From an uncultured Prevotellaceae bacterium (GTDB lineage: Bacteria > Bacteroidota > Bacteroidia > Bacteroidales > Bacteroidaceae), in contig CACZZQ010000013.1 in NCBI GenBank assembly GCA_902785695.1, positions 1 to 55,312 of the forward strand: a DNA stretch of 55,312 bases. The letters run 5' to 3'. Below the pieces are notes generated by a model. It saw only the letters and a list, made by a program, of their open reading frames with translations. It did not search any database and was not told the origin of the DNA. The position numbers and the translations under genes were made by a program. This document shows positions 24,383-32,377 of the stretch, one piece after another; position 1 is the first letter of the stretch; each line of letters opens with the position of its first letter.

Positions 24383-25369
24383 TTATAAGGCTTCAAGCAT
24401 ACGTTTCAGGACAACTGAGCAACTGATCTCGCGGTTGGCTGCTTCAGGAATCACCAATGAGTTCTTAGACTCAATCACATCATCGGTCACGATAAGGTTA
24501 CGGCGAACTGGCAGACAGTGCATGAACTTACCGTTGTTGGTCCATGACATATGCTCGGTATCTACCGTCCAAGAGCGGTCTTCGCAGGTAATCTTTCCGT
24601 AGTCGGCGGGGTTCGTCACACCTGGATTACTCCAGTTCTTCGCGTAGATGAAGTCGGCGCCATCGAAGGCTTTCTTCTGGTCGTACTCCACACGGGCATT
24701 GCCTACAAACTTCGGATCGAGCTCATAGCCCTTAGGATGCGTGATAACCAAGTCCACATCCTCGGCGGCATTCATCCATTCTGCAAAGCTATTAGGCACA
24801 GCCTGAGGCAAAGCACGGCAGTGAGGGGCCCAGGTCAGAACAACTTTGGGTTTAGCCCCCCCTACAGCCCCCGAGGGGGCTTGCCAATGCTCTTTAATAG
24901 TAATCAAATCGGCAAAAGCCTGCAAAGGATGTACGGTGGCTGTCTCCATAGCGAAGACGGGCTTGCCTGAATATTTGATGAACTGATTCAGCACTGTCTC
25001 GGCATAGTCGTACTCACGGTCGGTGAGTCCGGCAAACGAACGAACACCAATCAGGTCGCAGTAGCAACCCATCACGGGGATAGCCTCGAGCAAGTGTTCG
25101 CTCTTGTCGCCATCCATGATAACACCACGTTCGGTCTCCAACTTCCAGGCACCAGCATTCACGTCGAGCACGATGACATTCATGCCCAAGTTCATGGCAG
25201 CCTTCTGGGTGGAGAGGCGTGTGCGCAGTGAGTTATTGAAGAAAATCATCATCAGGGTCTTGTTCTTACCCAGATGCTGATACTTGAAACGGTCGTTCTT
25301 AATCTCAAATGCCTCAGCCATTGCCTTATCCAGAGGACCGAGGTCTTGTACGTTTATGAAGCTTTTCAT
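24383..25369 (-). CDS. argF': N-succinylornithine carbamoyltransferase (ArgF')
   Basis: The 328-residue enzyme transfers the carbamoyl group to acylated ornithine. Family motifs are FFNNSLRTRLSTQKAA (carbamoyl-phosphate site), HPLQAFADL and HCLPVRRNLIVTDDV. The loop reads EAIPVMGCYCD. As I recall the characterised enzymes, a Pro at this place marks succinylornithine preference (Bacteroides fragilis) whereas acetylornithine enzymes have Glu. GAVGGA near residue 184 is encoded by a C-rich palindromic repeat and looks inserted. It lies 32 nt after proA in a proline-arginine operon. Confidence 0.88.
   Translation of the reverse strand: MKSFINVQDLGPLDKAMAEAFEIKNDRFKYQHLGKNKTLMMIFFNNSLRTRLSTQKAAMNLGMNVIVLDVNAGAWKLETERGVIMDGDKSEHLLEAIPVMGCYCDLIGVRSFAGLTDREYDYAETVLNQFIKYSGKPVFAMETATVHPLQAFADLITIKEHWQAPSGAVGGAKPKVVLTWAPHCRALPQAVPNSFAEWMNAAEDVDLVITHPKGYELDPKFVGNARVEYDQKKAFDGADFIYAKNWSNPGVTNPADYGKITCEDRSWTVDTEHMSWTNNGKFMHCLPVRRNLIVTDDVIESKNSLVIPEAANREISCSVVLKRMLEAL
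24854..24882. repeat. C-rich palindromic repeat inside argF'
   Basis: AGCCCCCCCTACAGCCCCCG followed by AGGGGGCTT. The 3' half forms a hairpin (AGCCCCC with GGGGGCT). In frame it encodes about ten residues (APSGAVGGAK) in a region that is shorter in the B. fragilis-type enzyme. Confidence 0.55.
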
Positions 25370-25401
25370 TGTCGTTATATCGTTATTTCGTTATTACGTT
25401 G

Positions 25402-26604
25402 TTAGGGTCTTATCTGTCCTTCGCCCTCAATCAGCCATTTGTAGGTGCATATCTCTTCGAGGGCCATGGGACCGCGAGGACCTAACTTCTGTGTAGAGAT
25501 ACCAATCTCTGCACCAAGACCGAACTGGGCACCATCGGTAAATGATGTGGGCGCATTCCAATAGACGCAGGCCGCATCGACATGGGCTTGGAACTTGCGG
25601 GCAGCTGCTTCATTCTCGGTGACGATGGCCTCGCTATGTCCGCTACCGTGTTGGTCGATATGATTGAGAGCCTCCTCCAGTGAGTTGACGGTCACGACAT
25701 TCATCTTGTAGTCCATAAATTCTGTGTCGTAGTGACTCTCATCGTTGAAGAAGAACTCCACCTTTCCTTTCATTGGCGCCAGCAATTCGTCCAGTTCACC
25801 CTCCCTGTCTTTGTGGACGAGCAGTGTGTCGAGCGCATTGCATACACTGACGCGGCGGGTCTTGGCATTATTGATGATGGCTTTTCCTTTCTCCAAGTCA
25901 CCATCTTTATCGAAATAGATATGCACCACGCCGGCACCTGTTTCGATGACGGGGATGCGGGCAGTGTTGCGTACGAAGTCGATGAGCTTGCGTCCGCCAC
26001 GAGGAATGCAGAGGTCTACATATCCTACGGCATTCAGCATCTCGCCTGTGGCCTCATGGGTGGCAGGCAGCAGTGCTACAACATCTTTAAGTGAAGAGTG
26101 AAGAGTGAAGAGTGAAGAATATTTTTCCAGCACTTCATGGATAATGGCCACCTCCTCGCGATTAGAACAGTCGGCATCCTTACCGCCTTTCAGCACGCAG
26201 GCATTACCGCTTTTGAAACAAAGCGAGAAGACGTCGAAGGTTACGTTAGGGCGAGCCTCGTAGATCATTCCGATGACACCGAAAGGTACGCTCACACGAC
26301 TAAGACGAAGTCCGTTAGGCAGCGTCTTCTGCTTGGTGATATGGCCAAGTGGCGAGGGCAGGGTGGCTACGTTACGCATATCGCTGGCTATACCTTCCAA
26401 CCGGCTGTCGGTCAGTTGCAATCGGTCGTAGAGCGGATTCGACTTATCCATCTTGGCTAAGTCTTCAGCGTTAGCTTTCAGGATTCTCTCCTTCTGACTG
26501 ATAATAGCATCTGCCACAGCATTCAGTATCTCGTTACGCTGTGTGTCGCTGAGCAATGCCAGACTCTTGCTGGCACGCTTTACCTTTTCAAATATCTCTT
26601 TCAT
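25402..26604 (-). CDS. proA: Gamma-glutamyl phosphate reductase
   Basis: The 400-residue NADPH-dependent enzyme reduces glutamyl-5-phosphate to the semialdehyde in proline synthesis. Recognisable blocks are [51 protein letters not shown] with the catalytic Cys, and [20 protein letters not shown] near the C-terminus. [11 protein letters not shown] after residue 161 is encoded by a period-7 array and is not part of normal ProA. It follows proB by 24 nt and precedes argF'. Confidence 0.94.
   Translation of the reverse strand: MKEIFEKVKRASKSLALLSDTQRNEILNAVADAIISQKERILKANAEDLAKMDKSNPLYDRLQLTDSRLEGIASDMRNVATLPSPLGHITKQKTLPNGLRLSRVSVPFGVIGMIYEARPNVTFDVFSLCFKSGNACVLKGGKDADCSNREEVAIIHEVLEKYSSLFTLHSSLKDVVALLPATHEATGEMLNAVGYVDLCIPRGGRKLIDFVRNTARIPVIETGAGVVHIYFDKDGDLEKGKAIINNAKTRRVSVCNALDTLLVHKDREGELDELLAPMKGKVEFFFNDESHYDTEFMDYKMNVVTVNSLEEALNHIDQHGSGHSEAIVTENEAAARKFQAHVDAACVYWNAPTSFTDGAQFGLGAEIGISTQKLGPRGPMALEEICTYKWLIEGEGQIRP
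26086..26120. repeat. Period-7 GTGAAGA array inside proA
   Basis: CTTTAA and four 7-mers (GTGAAGA), ending in ATATT without the TTTGCTNCCGC tail. The in-frame minus-strand product is [13 protein letters not shown]. Confidence 0.85.
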
Positions 26605-26611
26605 CTTATTT

Positions 26612-26658
26612 ATGCGGAAGCAAATTTTTCACTTTTCACTCTTCACTTTTCCCTTAAA
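26612..26658. repeat. Period-7 element at the proB-proA junction
   Basis: TGCGGAAGCAAATTTTTCAC, then TTTTCACTCTTCACTTTTCC and CTTAA: the same element with the head first on the plus strand. It supplies the last codons of proB (KGKVKSEK) and most of the gap to proA. Confidence 0.75.
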
Positions 26659-27414
26659 CTCAGTATGCGGTGTTTGGTCTTTATTTTCAAAGAGGTCTAT
26701 CAGGATGTTTTCTCGCTTGCCATTGGCAATGATGACTCGGATACCTGCGGCCTGAATCTTAGAGGCAGTGGCATATTTCGACTGCATACCTCCACGACCT
26801 GCAGAGCTCTTCTCTGTCTGTATGTACTGCGACAGATCGGTACCTGGTTCCACCTCCTTTATTAGCTGTGACTGTGGGTCAGCAGGATTGCCGGTATAGA
26901 TGCCGTCGATGTTGGAGAGCAGAATGAGCGTGTCGGCCTGCATCATCTGGGCAATGAGCCCTGATAGTTCATCGTTATCGGTAAACATCAACTCAGTAAC
27001 GCTCACGGTGTCGTTCTCGTTCACGATGGGTAATACACCATTCTCAAGCATCACCCGCATACAGGCCTGCTGGTTGCGGTATTGTTCGCCAGGCTGGAAG
27101 TTCTCCTTCATGGTAAGTACCTGCCCTACGTGGATATGATATTCCCGGAAGAGGTCGTAATAAAGGCCGATGAGCTTGGCCTGACCCAGTGCGGAAAACA
27201 ACTGCCGCTGTTCCACTGAGTCCAGCTCATGCTCAATATCCAGTTCACGACGACCGCAAGCTACGGCACCCGATGATACAAGAATCACCTCGCACCCTTT
27301 GGTACGCAACCATGCTATCTGGTCTACCAGTGCCGACATACGTGTCACATCCAGTCGACCATCAGCACGTGTCAGTGCGTTTGAGCCAACCTTTACGACG
27401 ATTCTTCTTTCCAT
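26629..27414 (-). CDS. proB: Glutamate 5-kinase, short form
   Basis: The 261-residue amino-acid kinase catalyses the first step of proline synthesis. Motifs: MERRIVVKVGSNALTR at the ATP site, VILVSSGAVACGRRELD, NENDTVSVTELMFTDNDELS at the glutamate site, and RGGMQSKYATASKIQAAGI. The C-terminal PUA domain found in E. coli ProB is absent, as in many Bacteroidetes. The last residues (GKVKSEK) come from a repeat, replacing or extending the natural end. A divergent promoter dyad lies upstream. Confidence 0.93.
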   Translation of the reverse strand: MERRIVVKVGSNALTRADGRLDVTRMSALVDQIAWLRTKGCEVILVSSGAVACGRRELDIEHELDSVEQRQLFSALGQAKLIGLYYDLFREYHIHVGQVLTMKENFQPGEQYRNQQACMRVMLENGVLPIVNENDTVSVTELMFTDNDELSGLIAQMMQADTLILLSNIDGIYTGNPADPQSQLIKEVEPGTDLSQYIQTEKSSAGRGGMQSKYATASKIQAAGIRVIIANGKRENILIDLFENKDQTPHTEFKGKVKSEK

Positions 27415-27447
27415 TGTTTATCCTTTTTCTCAATAAAATAACAATCC

Positions 27448-27484
27448 GGTGCAAAATTACGAAGAAAAATTGTAATTTTGCACC
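27448..27484. promoter_or_regulatory. Divergent promoter dyad between proB and the AEC transporter
   Basis: GGTGCAAAATTAC (27448-27460) and GTAATTTTGCACC (27472-27484) form a perfect 13-bp inverted repeat with an 11-nt spacer. Each arm contains a -7 box: TAATTTTG at 27473-27480 for the plus strand, and the same on the minus strand at 27452-27459. The symmetric layout makes both promoters mirror images. Confidence 0.65.
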
Positions 27485-27525
27485 CTCATTAAGAAAAAGA
27501 ATGTGAAAGTAGCACTTTTATTTGT

Positions 27526-28443
27526 ATGTTTGAAGTGATGATCACCCTTTTTGTCATTGTCGTAGTAGGTTATGCGGCAGGCAAAATGAATTATATGGGA
27601 GGCGAGTTCGACCGTAAATTATCCAGTTTGGTAATCAACTGGACGTGTCCTGCGTTGATTCTGGCATCTTCTATGGGTGGCGAACTGCCCGACCGTCGTT
27701 ATATCCTGCCCTTGCTGGGTATCAGTGCCTTTACATACTTGGTGCTGACAGCGGCGGCATGGGGCCTTTCACGCTTACTGGCCCGTAACGTAGATGACCG
27801 TGGCGTGGTGGCCTTTGCCTTAGTATTCGGTAATGTAGGGTTCATGGGTTATCCTGTAGTGGCGAGCATCTTCGGACAGCAGGCGGTGTTCTATGCGGCC
27901 GTGTTGAATGTGGTGAACACGTTTGCCGTGTTTACCATTGGCACCATGATGATTACGGGCGGCCAAGGCACCGACCGAAAACGGTTCAATAAGAAGGTGC
28001 TCTACAGCACACCGATGCTCTCTGCCTATCTGTCCATGCTGATTGTGGCTTTCGGTATCGACAATATTCCAGAATACGTCAGTCGGCCCCTCACGATGAT
28101 CGGTAACATCACGGTGCCGGCAGCCCTGTTGATTATCGGTTCGTCGATGTCGCAACTGCCGTTGCGGGCTTTGATGGGGAATATGACGGTCTATGCCACG
28201 ACATTGTTCCGTCTGGCACTATTGCCGGTTGGTGTCCATTTTCTGTGTCTGGCCCTCGGCTTCGACCCCTACGTGACCAGTATTAATACGGTGGTGATAG
28301 CCATGCCTGTAGCAACCTATGGTACTATCCTCTGCTTGAAATACAACCGAGATACAACTCTGATAGCCGAGGTGACGTTCATCACCACGTTGCTATCCAT
28401 GTTCACCATACCCTTGCTGGTATTCTCAATCTTTTCAAGATAA
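27526..28443 (+). CDS. AEC family permease
   Basis: The 305-residue protein has ten hydrophobic segments in two halves, the auxin efflux carrier layout. MITLFVIVVVGYAAGK at the start, GNVGFMGYPVVASIFG in the first half and PVATYGTILCLKYN in the second are typical. Family members export small organic acids or related compounds; the substrate here is unknown. It is monocistronic, with its own -7 box, divergent to proB. Confidence 0.87.
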   Translation: MFEVMITLFVIVVVGYAAGKMNYMGGEFDRKLSSLVINWTCPALILASSMGGELPDRRYILPLLGISAFTYLVLTAAAWGLSRLLARNVDDRGVVAFALVFGNVGFMGYPVVASIFGQQAVFYAAVLNVVNTFAVFTIGTMMITGGQGTDRKRFNKKVLYSTPMLSAYLSMLIVAFGIDNIPEYVSRPLTMIGNITVPAALLIIGSSMSQLPLRALMGNMTVYATTLFRLALLPVGVHFLCLALGFDPYVTSINTVVIAMPVATYGTILCLKYNRDTTLIAEVTFITTLLSMFTIPLLVFSIFSR

Positions 28444-28561
28444 TTCATTTTTCTATTTGTCCATGACGCTTTTAAATGCCCGCACAACCATTCATGTCTG
28501 TTTACGTCAGAATGGTCAAGAAAAATCTTCATATAATATAATGTGAACTAATGTAAGCAAT

Positions 28562-28732
28562 ATGAAAAAGGAATACTTAAAGCCTCAGATGGAGTCAGTG
28601 ATCATCAAAAGCAGTGTGCTACTCCTCAGTGATAGCCTACACAGCGTCAGTGGCAACGTATTCAAATCAATCGTCTCCGGCGGCAGCGGCGATGCCCGCA
28701 GCCGTGGCTGCGACTGGGATGACGAGGAGTGA
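28562..28732 (+). CDS. Small Bacteroidetes peptide ending in CDWDDEE
   Basis: A 56-residue ORF (MKKEYLKPQMESVIIKSSVL at the start) that runs through a short hydrophobic segment to GGSGDARSRGCDWDDEE. The layout recalls the small secreted or processed peptides of unknown function often found near surface-protein genes in Prevotella and Bacteroides: MKK...P...E, hydrophobic LLLSDS, GDARSRG and an acidic aromatic end. That recollection is from general knowledge and is not tested here. It stands upstream of a palindromic tandem array and a surface-protein remnant. Confidence 0.7.
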   Translation: MKKEYLKPQMESVIIKSSVLLLSDSLHSVSGNVFKSIVSGGSGDARSRGCDWDDEE

Positions 28733-28734
28733 GA

Positions 28735-28763
28735 AGTGACCAGTTTTCTGACAGAAATCTGGT
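28735..28763. repeat. Hairpin just after the small peptide gene
   Basis: TGACCAG...CTGGTCA arms with inner TTTCTG/CAGAAA form a nearly complete palindrome of about 27 nt. It begins 2 nt after the peptide gene's stop codon and may act as a terminator. Its GACC...GGTC edges match the units of the following array. Confidence 0.55.
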
Positions 28764-28771
28764 CATCCGAT

Positions 28772-28947
28772 GACCAAGCATTGGTCACTGCATAACCAAG
28801 CATCGGTCACGGCATGACCAGGCATCGGTCACAGCATGACCAGGCATCGGTCACAGCATGACCAAGCATCGGTCACAGCATGACCAAGCATCGGTCTCTA
28901 CTTGACCATGCCGTGGTCTTTGCACGACCGCACCGTGGTCTCTGTCG
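28772..28947. repeat. 22-bp palindromic tandem array, eight units
   Basis: Eight head-to-tail units of exactly 22 nt. The central consensus is GACCAAGCATCGGTCACAGC plus AT. Every unit keeps GACC and GGTC (or AACC) spaced by 7 nt, so each is a small dyad. The first six units are closely similar and the last two diverge. Confidence 0.92.
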
Positions 28948-28949
28948 CA

Positions 28950-29195
28950 TTTTGTTGTTTTGCCTGCCGCGCCTACTTCCAGCTGAACGGACTCAAGGTG
29001 GGTGACGCGAACAGCGGCGTGCGTGCCTTCAAGCTGAACTTCGGAGAAGGGGAGACGACGGAAATACAAACCACGAATTTCACGAATTACACGAATAAGG
29101 CTGGTGCGTGGTTTACGATTGACGGACGCAAACTCAGCGGGGAACCGACAACAAAGGGAATATACATCTTCAATGGTAAAAAGGTGAAGAAGTAA
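28950..29195 (+). pseudogene. C-terminal remnant of a secreted surface protein
   Basis: The frame lacks a sensible start and reads RAYFQLNGLKVGDANSGVRA, then FKLNFGEGETTEIQ, a repeat-derived TTNFTNYTNKAG, and the ending WFTIDGRKLSGEPTTKGIYI plus FNGKKVKK. The last block is the characteristic C-terminus of many Prevotella extracellular proteins. The body of the gene is missing, probably lost by deletion. The linker TTNFTNYTN is encoded by CACGAATTT-type 9-mers (29070-29098). A terminator follows. Confidence 0.7.
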
Positions 29196-29207
29196 GAAAG
29201 GTGAATT

Positions 29208-29244
29208 AAAAATGCCGATTTCCATCGAGGGAATCGGCATTTTT
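29208..29244. terminator. Bidirectional terminator
   Basis: AAAAATGCCGATT (29208-29220) pairs perfectly with AATCGGCATTTTT (29232-29244), with two further G-C pairs inside. It ends both the remnant on the plus strand and the acyl-CoA synthetase operon on the minus strand. Confidence 0.85.
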
Positions 29245-29289
29245 TTGCATCTATTTGAAATGATGCGTTGGCCAAAAATGGAGAGTTGG

Positions 29290-31053
29290 TTACTTGTTGG
29301 AGTCTTTCTGGCGGATTTCCACGCGGCGAATCTTTCCGCTGATGGTCTTGGGCAGCTCATCGACGAATTCGATGATACGAGGGTATTTGTAGGGGGCGGT
29401 CACCTTCTTGACGTGCTGCTGAAGTTCCTTTATAAGGTCATCGCCTGCCTTGTCCTTCCATTCCTTACCCAGTACCACGGTAGCCTTGACCACCATGCCG
29501 CGCACATCATCGGGTACACCTGTGATAGCACACTCCACAACGGCGGGGTGAGTCATCAAGGCTGATTCTACCTCGAACGGCCCGATGCGGTAGCCTGATG
29601 ACTTGATGACGTCATCGATACGACCCTCGAACCAGTAGTAACCGTCCTCATCGCGCCAAGCCATATCACCGGTGTGATAGATGCCGTCGTGCCAAGCCTC
29701 GCGGGTCTTTTCCTCGTCGCGATAGTAGCCCTTGAAGAGGCCCACGGGCTTCTTGTCGCCTACGCGGACCACAATTTCACCCTTCTCACCATCCTCGCAG
29801 GGGGTGCCGTCGGCACGCAGCAGGTCGATGTCGTATTGGGCATTGGGAATACCCATGCTGCCTGGTTTTGGTGTCATCCAAGGGAAGGTGCCAAGGGTCA
29901 TAGTGGTCTCCGTCTGTCCGAAGCCTTCCATGATGTTCAGGCCTATCAACTCCTTCAGCTTATCGAACACGGCAGGGTTCAGTGCCTCGCCGGCTGTGCA
30001 GCAGTACTGCAGTGACGATAGGTCGTACTTCGACAAGTCTTCGCGAATCATGAAACGATAGATGGTGGGAGGTGCACAGAACGAGGTCACCTTATATTTC
30101 TCCATCTGGCGCAGCAGCGTGTCGGCATTGAACTTCTCATGGTCGAACACGAAGACAGTTGCACCAGCAAACCACTGTCCGTAGAACTTGCCCCAAACGG
30201 CTTTACCCCAACCGGTATCTGCTACGGTGAGGTGCAGCGAACCCTCGTGCAGGTTGTGCCAGAACACGCCTGTGGTGAGGTGTCCCATTGCATAGAGGTA
30301 GTCGTGAGCCACCATCTTCGGCTCGCCGCTGGTACCGCTGGTGAAGTACATAATCATTGTGTCTTCGTTGTTGTTGACGAAGGCAGGACGAACGAACTTC
30401 GGTGCCTGCAGCCATTCTGCCTGCCAGTCATGGCAAAGTGAAGAATGAAGAGTGAAGAGTGAAGAATTTGCTGCCGCGTTGGTATGCTCACTCACAACGA
30501 TGACATTCTTCAGCGTCGAGCTTTCTGATATTGCTAAACCAATTTGTTCCGTGACGTAGGCATCGTCCACGCAGATGATAGCCTTCACAGAGGCACGTGT
30601 GTTACGATAGATAATGTCTTTCTTGGTGAGCATATGGGTGGCAGGAATCACGATGGCGCCAATCTTGCACAGGGCCAGCATGATGATCCACCACTCGTAG
30701 CGGCGCTTCAGAATGAGCATTACGGGGTCGCCCTTGCCGATGCCTAATGACTGCAGGTATGATGCGGCCTGGTCGCTCTGCTCTTTCAGTTGCTTGAAGG
30801 TGGCACGAATTTCTTCTCCCTGATCGTTTGTCCAGAGCAGTGCCAACTTTTCCGGAGCCTCTTCTGCCCAAGCATCCATCACGTCGTAAGCAAAGTTGAA
30901 GTGCTCGGGGATGATGAACTCCAGGTTCTTATTGTAATCCTCAACGGACTCGAAATGTGTCTGCTTTAAAAATCTATTCAGCAGACTCACCCCCTGCCCC
31001 TCCCTGTGAGGGAGGGGAGTAGATAGCGTCTGCTTTATCGTCTCTTTTTCCAT
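29290..31053 (-). CDS. AMP-forming acyl-CoA / acetyl-CoA synthetase
   Basis: The protein has 587 residues from the ATG at 31053, which has a GAG-type ribosome-binding site. An upstream in-frame ATG (31089) lies inside a repeat. Adenylate-forming motifs are TSGTSGEPKMVAHDY (P-loop), NIMEGFGQTETTMT, YHTGDMAWRDEDGYYWFEGR and GKIRR with the C-terminal catalytic Lys. It resembles medium-chain or acetyl-CoA ligases. Two insertions derive from repeats: STPLPHREGQGVSLL near residue 11 (C-rich palindrome) and [14 protein letters not shown] near residue 205 (period-7 element, 30435-30478). It ends the argD-proC-DKNYY-XRE operon. Confidence 0.88.
   Translation of the reverse strand: MEKETIKQTLSTPLPHREGQGVSLLNRFLKQTHFESVEDYNKNLEFIIPEHFNFAYDVMDAWAEEAPEKLALLWTNDQGEEIRATFKQLKEQSDQAASYLQSLGIGKGDPVMLILKRRYEWWIIMLALCKIGAIVIPATHMLTKKDIIYRNTRASVKAIICVDDAYVTEQIGLAISESSTLKNVIVVSEHTNAAANSSLFTLHSSLCHDWQAEWLQAPKFVRPAFVNNNEDTMIMYFTSGTSGEPKMVAHDYLYAMGHLTTGVFWHNLHEGSLHLTVADTGWGKAVWGKFYGQWFAGATVFVFDHEKFNADTLLRQMEKYKVTSFCAPPTIYRFMIREDLSKYDLSSLQYCCTAGEALNPAVFDKLKELIGLNIMEGFGQTETTMTLGTFPWMTPKPGSMGIPNAQYDIDLLRADGTPCEDGEKGEIVVRVGDKKPVGLFKGYYRDEEKTREAWHDGIYHTGDMAWRDEDGYYWFEGRIDDVIKSSGYRIGPFEVESALMTHPAVVECAITGVPDDVRGMVVKATVVLGKEWKDKAGDDLIKELQQHVKKVTAPYKYPRIIEFVDELPKTISGKIRRVEIRQKDSNK
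30435..30478. repeat. Period-7 GTGAAGA element inside the acyl-CoA synthetase gene
   Basis: AAAGTGAAGAATGAAGAGTG continues as further 7-mers and ends TTTGCTGCCGC. The minus-strand product in frame is [16 protein letters not shown]. Confidence 0.85.
30986..31017. repeat. C-rich inverted repeat, arm inside the synthetase gene
   Basis: The arm has its own CCCTCCCT/AGGGAGGG hairpin. It is the reverse complement of 31078-31109 with two mismatches in 32 nt. Confidence 0.85.
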
Positions 31054-31077
31054 TCTCTTTTTTATAAGGTAAATATT

Positions 31078-31109
31078 CCCCTCCCTCACAGGGAGGGGTT
31101 GGGGGTGAG
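31078..31109. repeat. C-rich inverted repeat, arm upstream of the synthetase start
   Basis: Partner of 30986-31017. The two arms enclose the start codon (31051-31053) and ribosome-binding site, so the mRNA could fold with the start in the loop. This arm also abuts the stop of the XRE/cupin gene (31114). Confidence 0.85.
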
Positions 31110-31113
31110 TCTT

Positions 31114-31671
31114 TTATTCCACTGTAAATGCTAAGAACTTCACGGCTTTGTCGCCAATAGCCAGCATACCGTGGGGCTTTGTGGCATCGAAATAGATGCT
31201 GTCGCCCTCTTCCAATACGATGGTCTTGCCACCGATGTAGAGTTCCATCTTACCTTCGAGCACCAGGTTGAACTCCTGTCCGGGGTGTGAGTTCTTGTAC
31301 ACCACTTGTGCCTCGGGCTTGGGCTCTACGGTAACGATGAACACGTCGGCCTTATGCCCCACGAAACCACCTACCAGACTCTGGTATTTATACGCTTTCG
31401 TACGCTCGATGCTCATGCCCTGTCCCTTACGTGTGACGTAGTACGACTTCATGTGGGGCGACTCAGCGAAGATCAGCTCTTCGGTAGAGACACCGTATTT
31501 ATGGGCTATCTTCATCAGGTTCGAAATGGTGATGTCCATCTCGCCTGCCTCTATCTTTTCATACTTCTCCGATGAAATGCCGATGGTGTCGGCCATTTCG
31601 CTGACAGGAATGTCGAGCACATCGCGCAGACCGCGCAGACGCTCACCTATCTGTTTCAGTTGTTCATCCAT
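31114..31671 (-). CDS. XRE-family regulator with C-terminal cupin
   Basis: The 185-residue protein starts at MDEQLKQIGERLRGLRDVLD. Residues 8-65 are an XRE-type helix-turn-helix (VSEMADTIGISSEKYEKIEA, then DITISNLMKIAHKYGVSTEE). Residues 110-185 form a cupin (HPGQEFNLVLEGKMELYIGG, then EEGDSIYFDATKPHGMLAIG). Such two-domain proteins sense small molecules and often control neighbouring metabolic genes. Here it lies directly upstream of the acyl-CoA synthetase, its likely target. In-frame codons upstream of 31671 overlap the DKNYY gene in another frame and are not used. Confidence 0.88.
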   Translation of the reverse strand: MDEQLKQIGERLRGLRDVLDIPVSEMADTIGISSEKYEKIEAGEMDITISNLMKIAHKYGVSTEELIFAESPHMKSYYVTRKGQGMSIERTKAYKYQSLVGGFVGHKADVFIVTVEPKPEAQVVYKNSHPGQEFNLVLEGKMELYIGGKTIVLEEGDSIYFDATKPHGMLAIGDKAVKFLAFTVE

Positions 31672-31684
31672 ACTTTTAAACTTA

Positions 31685-32353
31685 TTATATTCGTTCGCCA
31701 TTAAGAAACGAGCCATATTTGTCCACCCCTTCCTCTTCCTTGTCCAGATGGAACGAAGCGGCATCGGCATCCTCCACCAAGTTACCACAGTACCAGACGT
31801 GGCTCTTGTCCTTCGAATAGAGGCCAAGCACCTCGTAGGTGTTCGGGTCGGCATCGGGCAGGATTTCTTCCCGGTAGAACACGTGCCGGTCATCCTTGCC
31901 CTCAAGAAAGTCCAAGATACGGAACGTGGCAGGATTGGCATCCTTCACATGCAGGCTGTCGAAATAGACCGTCTGGCTGTCCTTTGCCCACATACGTATA
32001 TCGTCCAATTCGATGACCTCGAACGAGCGTATATCGGTGATATGCAGCGGTGCGCCTTTGTAGTAATAGTCGTTGGCATCGCAGAACAGCGGATAGTCCT
32101 TGGCCTTCACGGTAGCAGGGTCGGCACCGCTGACGAGTCTCTCCTTGAAATAGACGTGCGCCGCATCGCGCCCCAGCCAGTCCTCCACGCTCTCGAATGT
32201 CGCAGCATCGACCTCCGGCAATTCTTCAGAACGCTGTCCGAAGCTGAACGTCCAATAGGAATAGTACACCGTACCATCCCTTTCCTCATACTTTCCCTCG
32301 CTGCAGCCAGTGAGCAAAATAAGTAGAAAGACAAGACAACCTACGATCCTCAC
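31685..32353 (-). CDS. DKNYY-repeat lipoprotein
   Basis: The 222-residue protein has a lipoprotein signal (MRIVGCLVFLLILLTGCSEG; Cys17). The mature part consists of repeats in which a D-x-x-x-V-Y-F/W-x block follows DPATF- or DANPATF-like segments (DAAHVYFKERLVSGADPATV, DSQTVYFDSLHVKDANPATF, DDRHVFYREEILPDADPNTY, DKSHVWYCGNLVEDADAASF). This is the DKNYY family of unknown function, probably surface- or periplasm-exposed. It sits between proC and the XRE gene in the same operon. Confidence 0.82.
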   Translation of the reverse strand: MRIVGCLVFLLILLTGCSEGKYEERDGTVYYSYWTFSFGQRSEELPEVDAATFESVEDWLGRDAAHVYFKERLVSGADPATVKAKDYPLFCDANDYYYKGAPLHITDIRSFEVIELDDIRMWAKDSQTVYFDSLHVKDANPATFRILDFLEGKDDRHVFYREEILPDADPNTYEVLGLYSKDKSHVWYCGNLVEDADAASFHLDKEEEGVDKYGSFLNGERI

Positions 32354-32377
32354 CTTCTCACCTTTTAACTTTTTTAC

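Noticed and set aside
28772-28947. CRISPR array
   Set aside because: Units are directly adjacent, without unique spacers, and no cas gene is in the window.
31672-31941. N-terminal extension of the XRE/cupin regulator
   Set aside because: The extension overlaps the DKNYY lipoprotein gene in another frame and has an unnatural composition; the HTH starts naturally at 31671.
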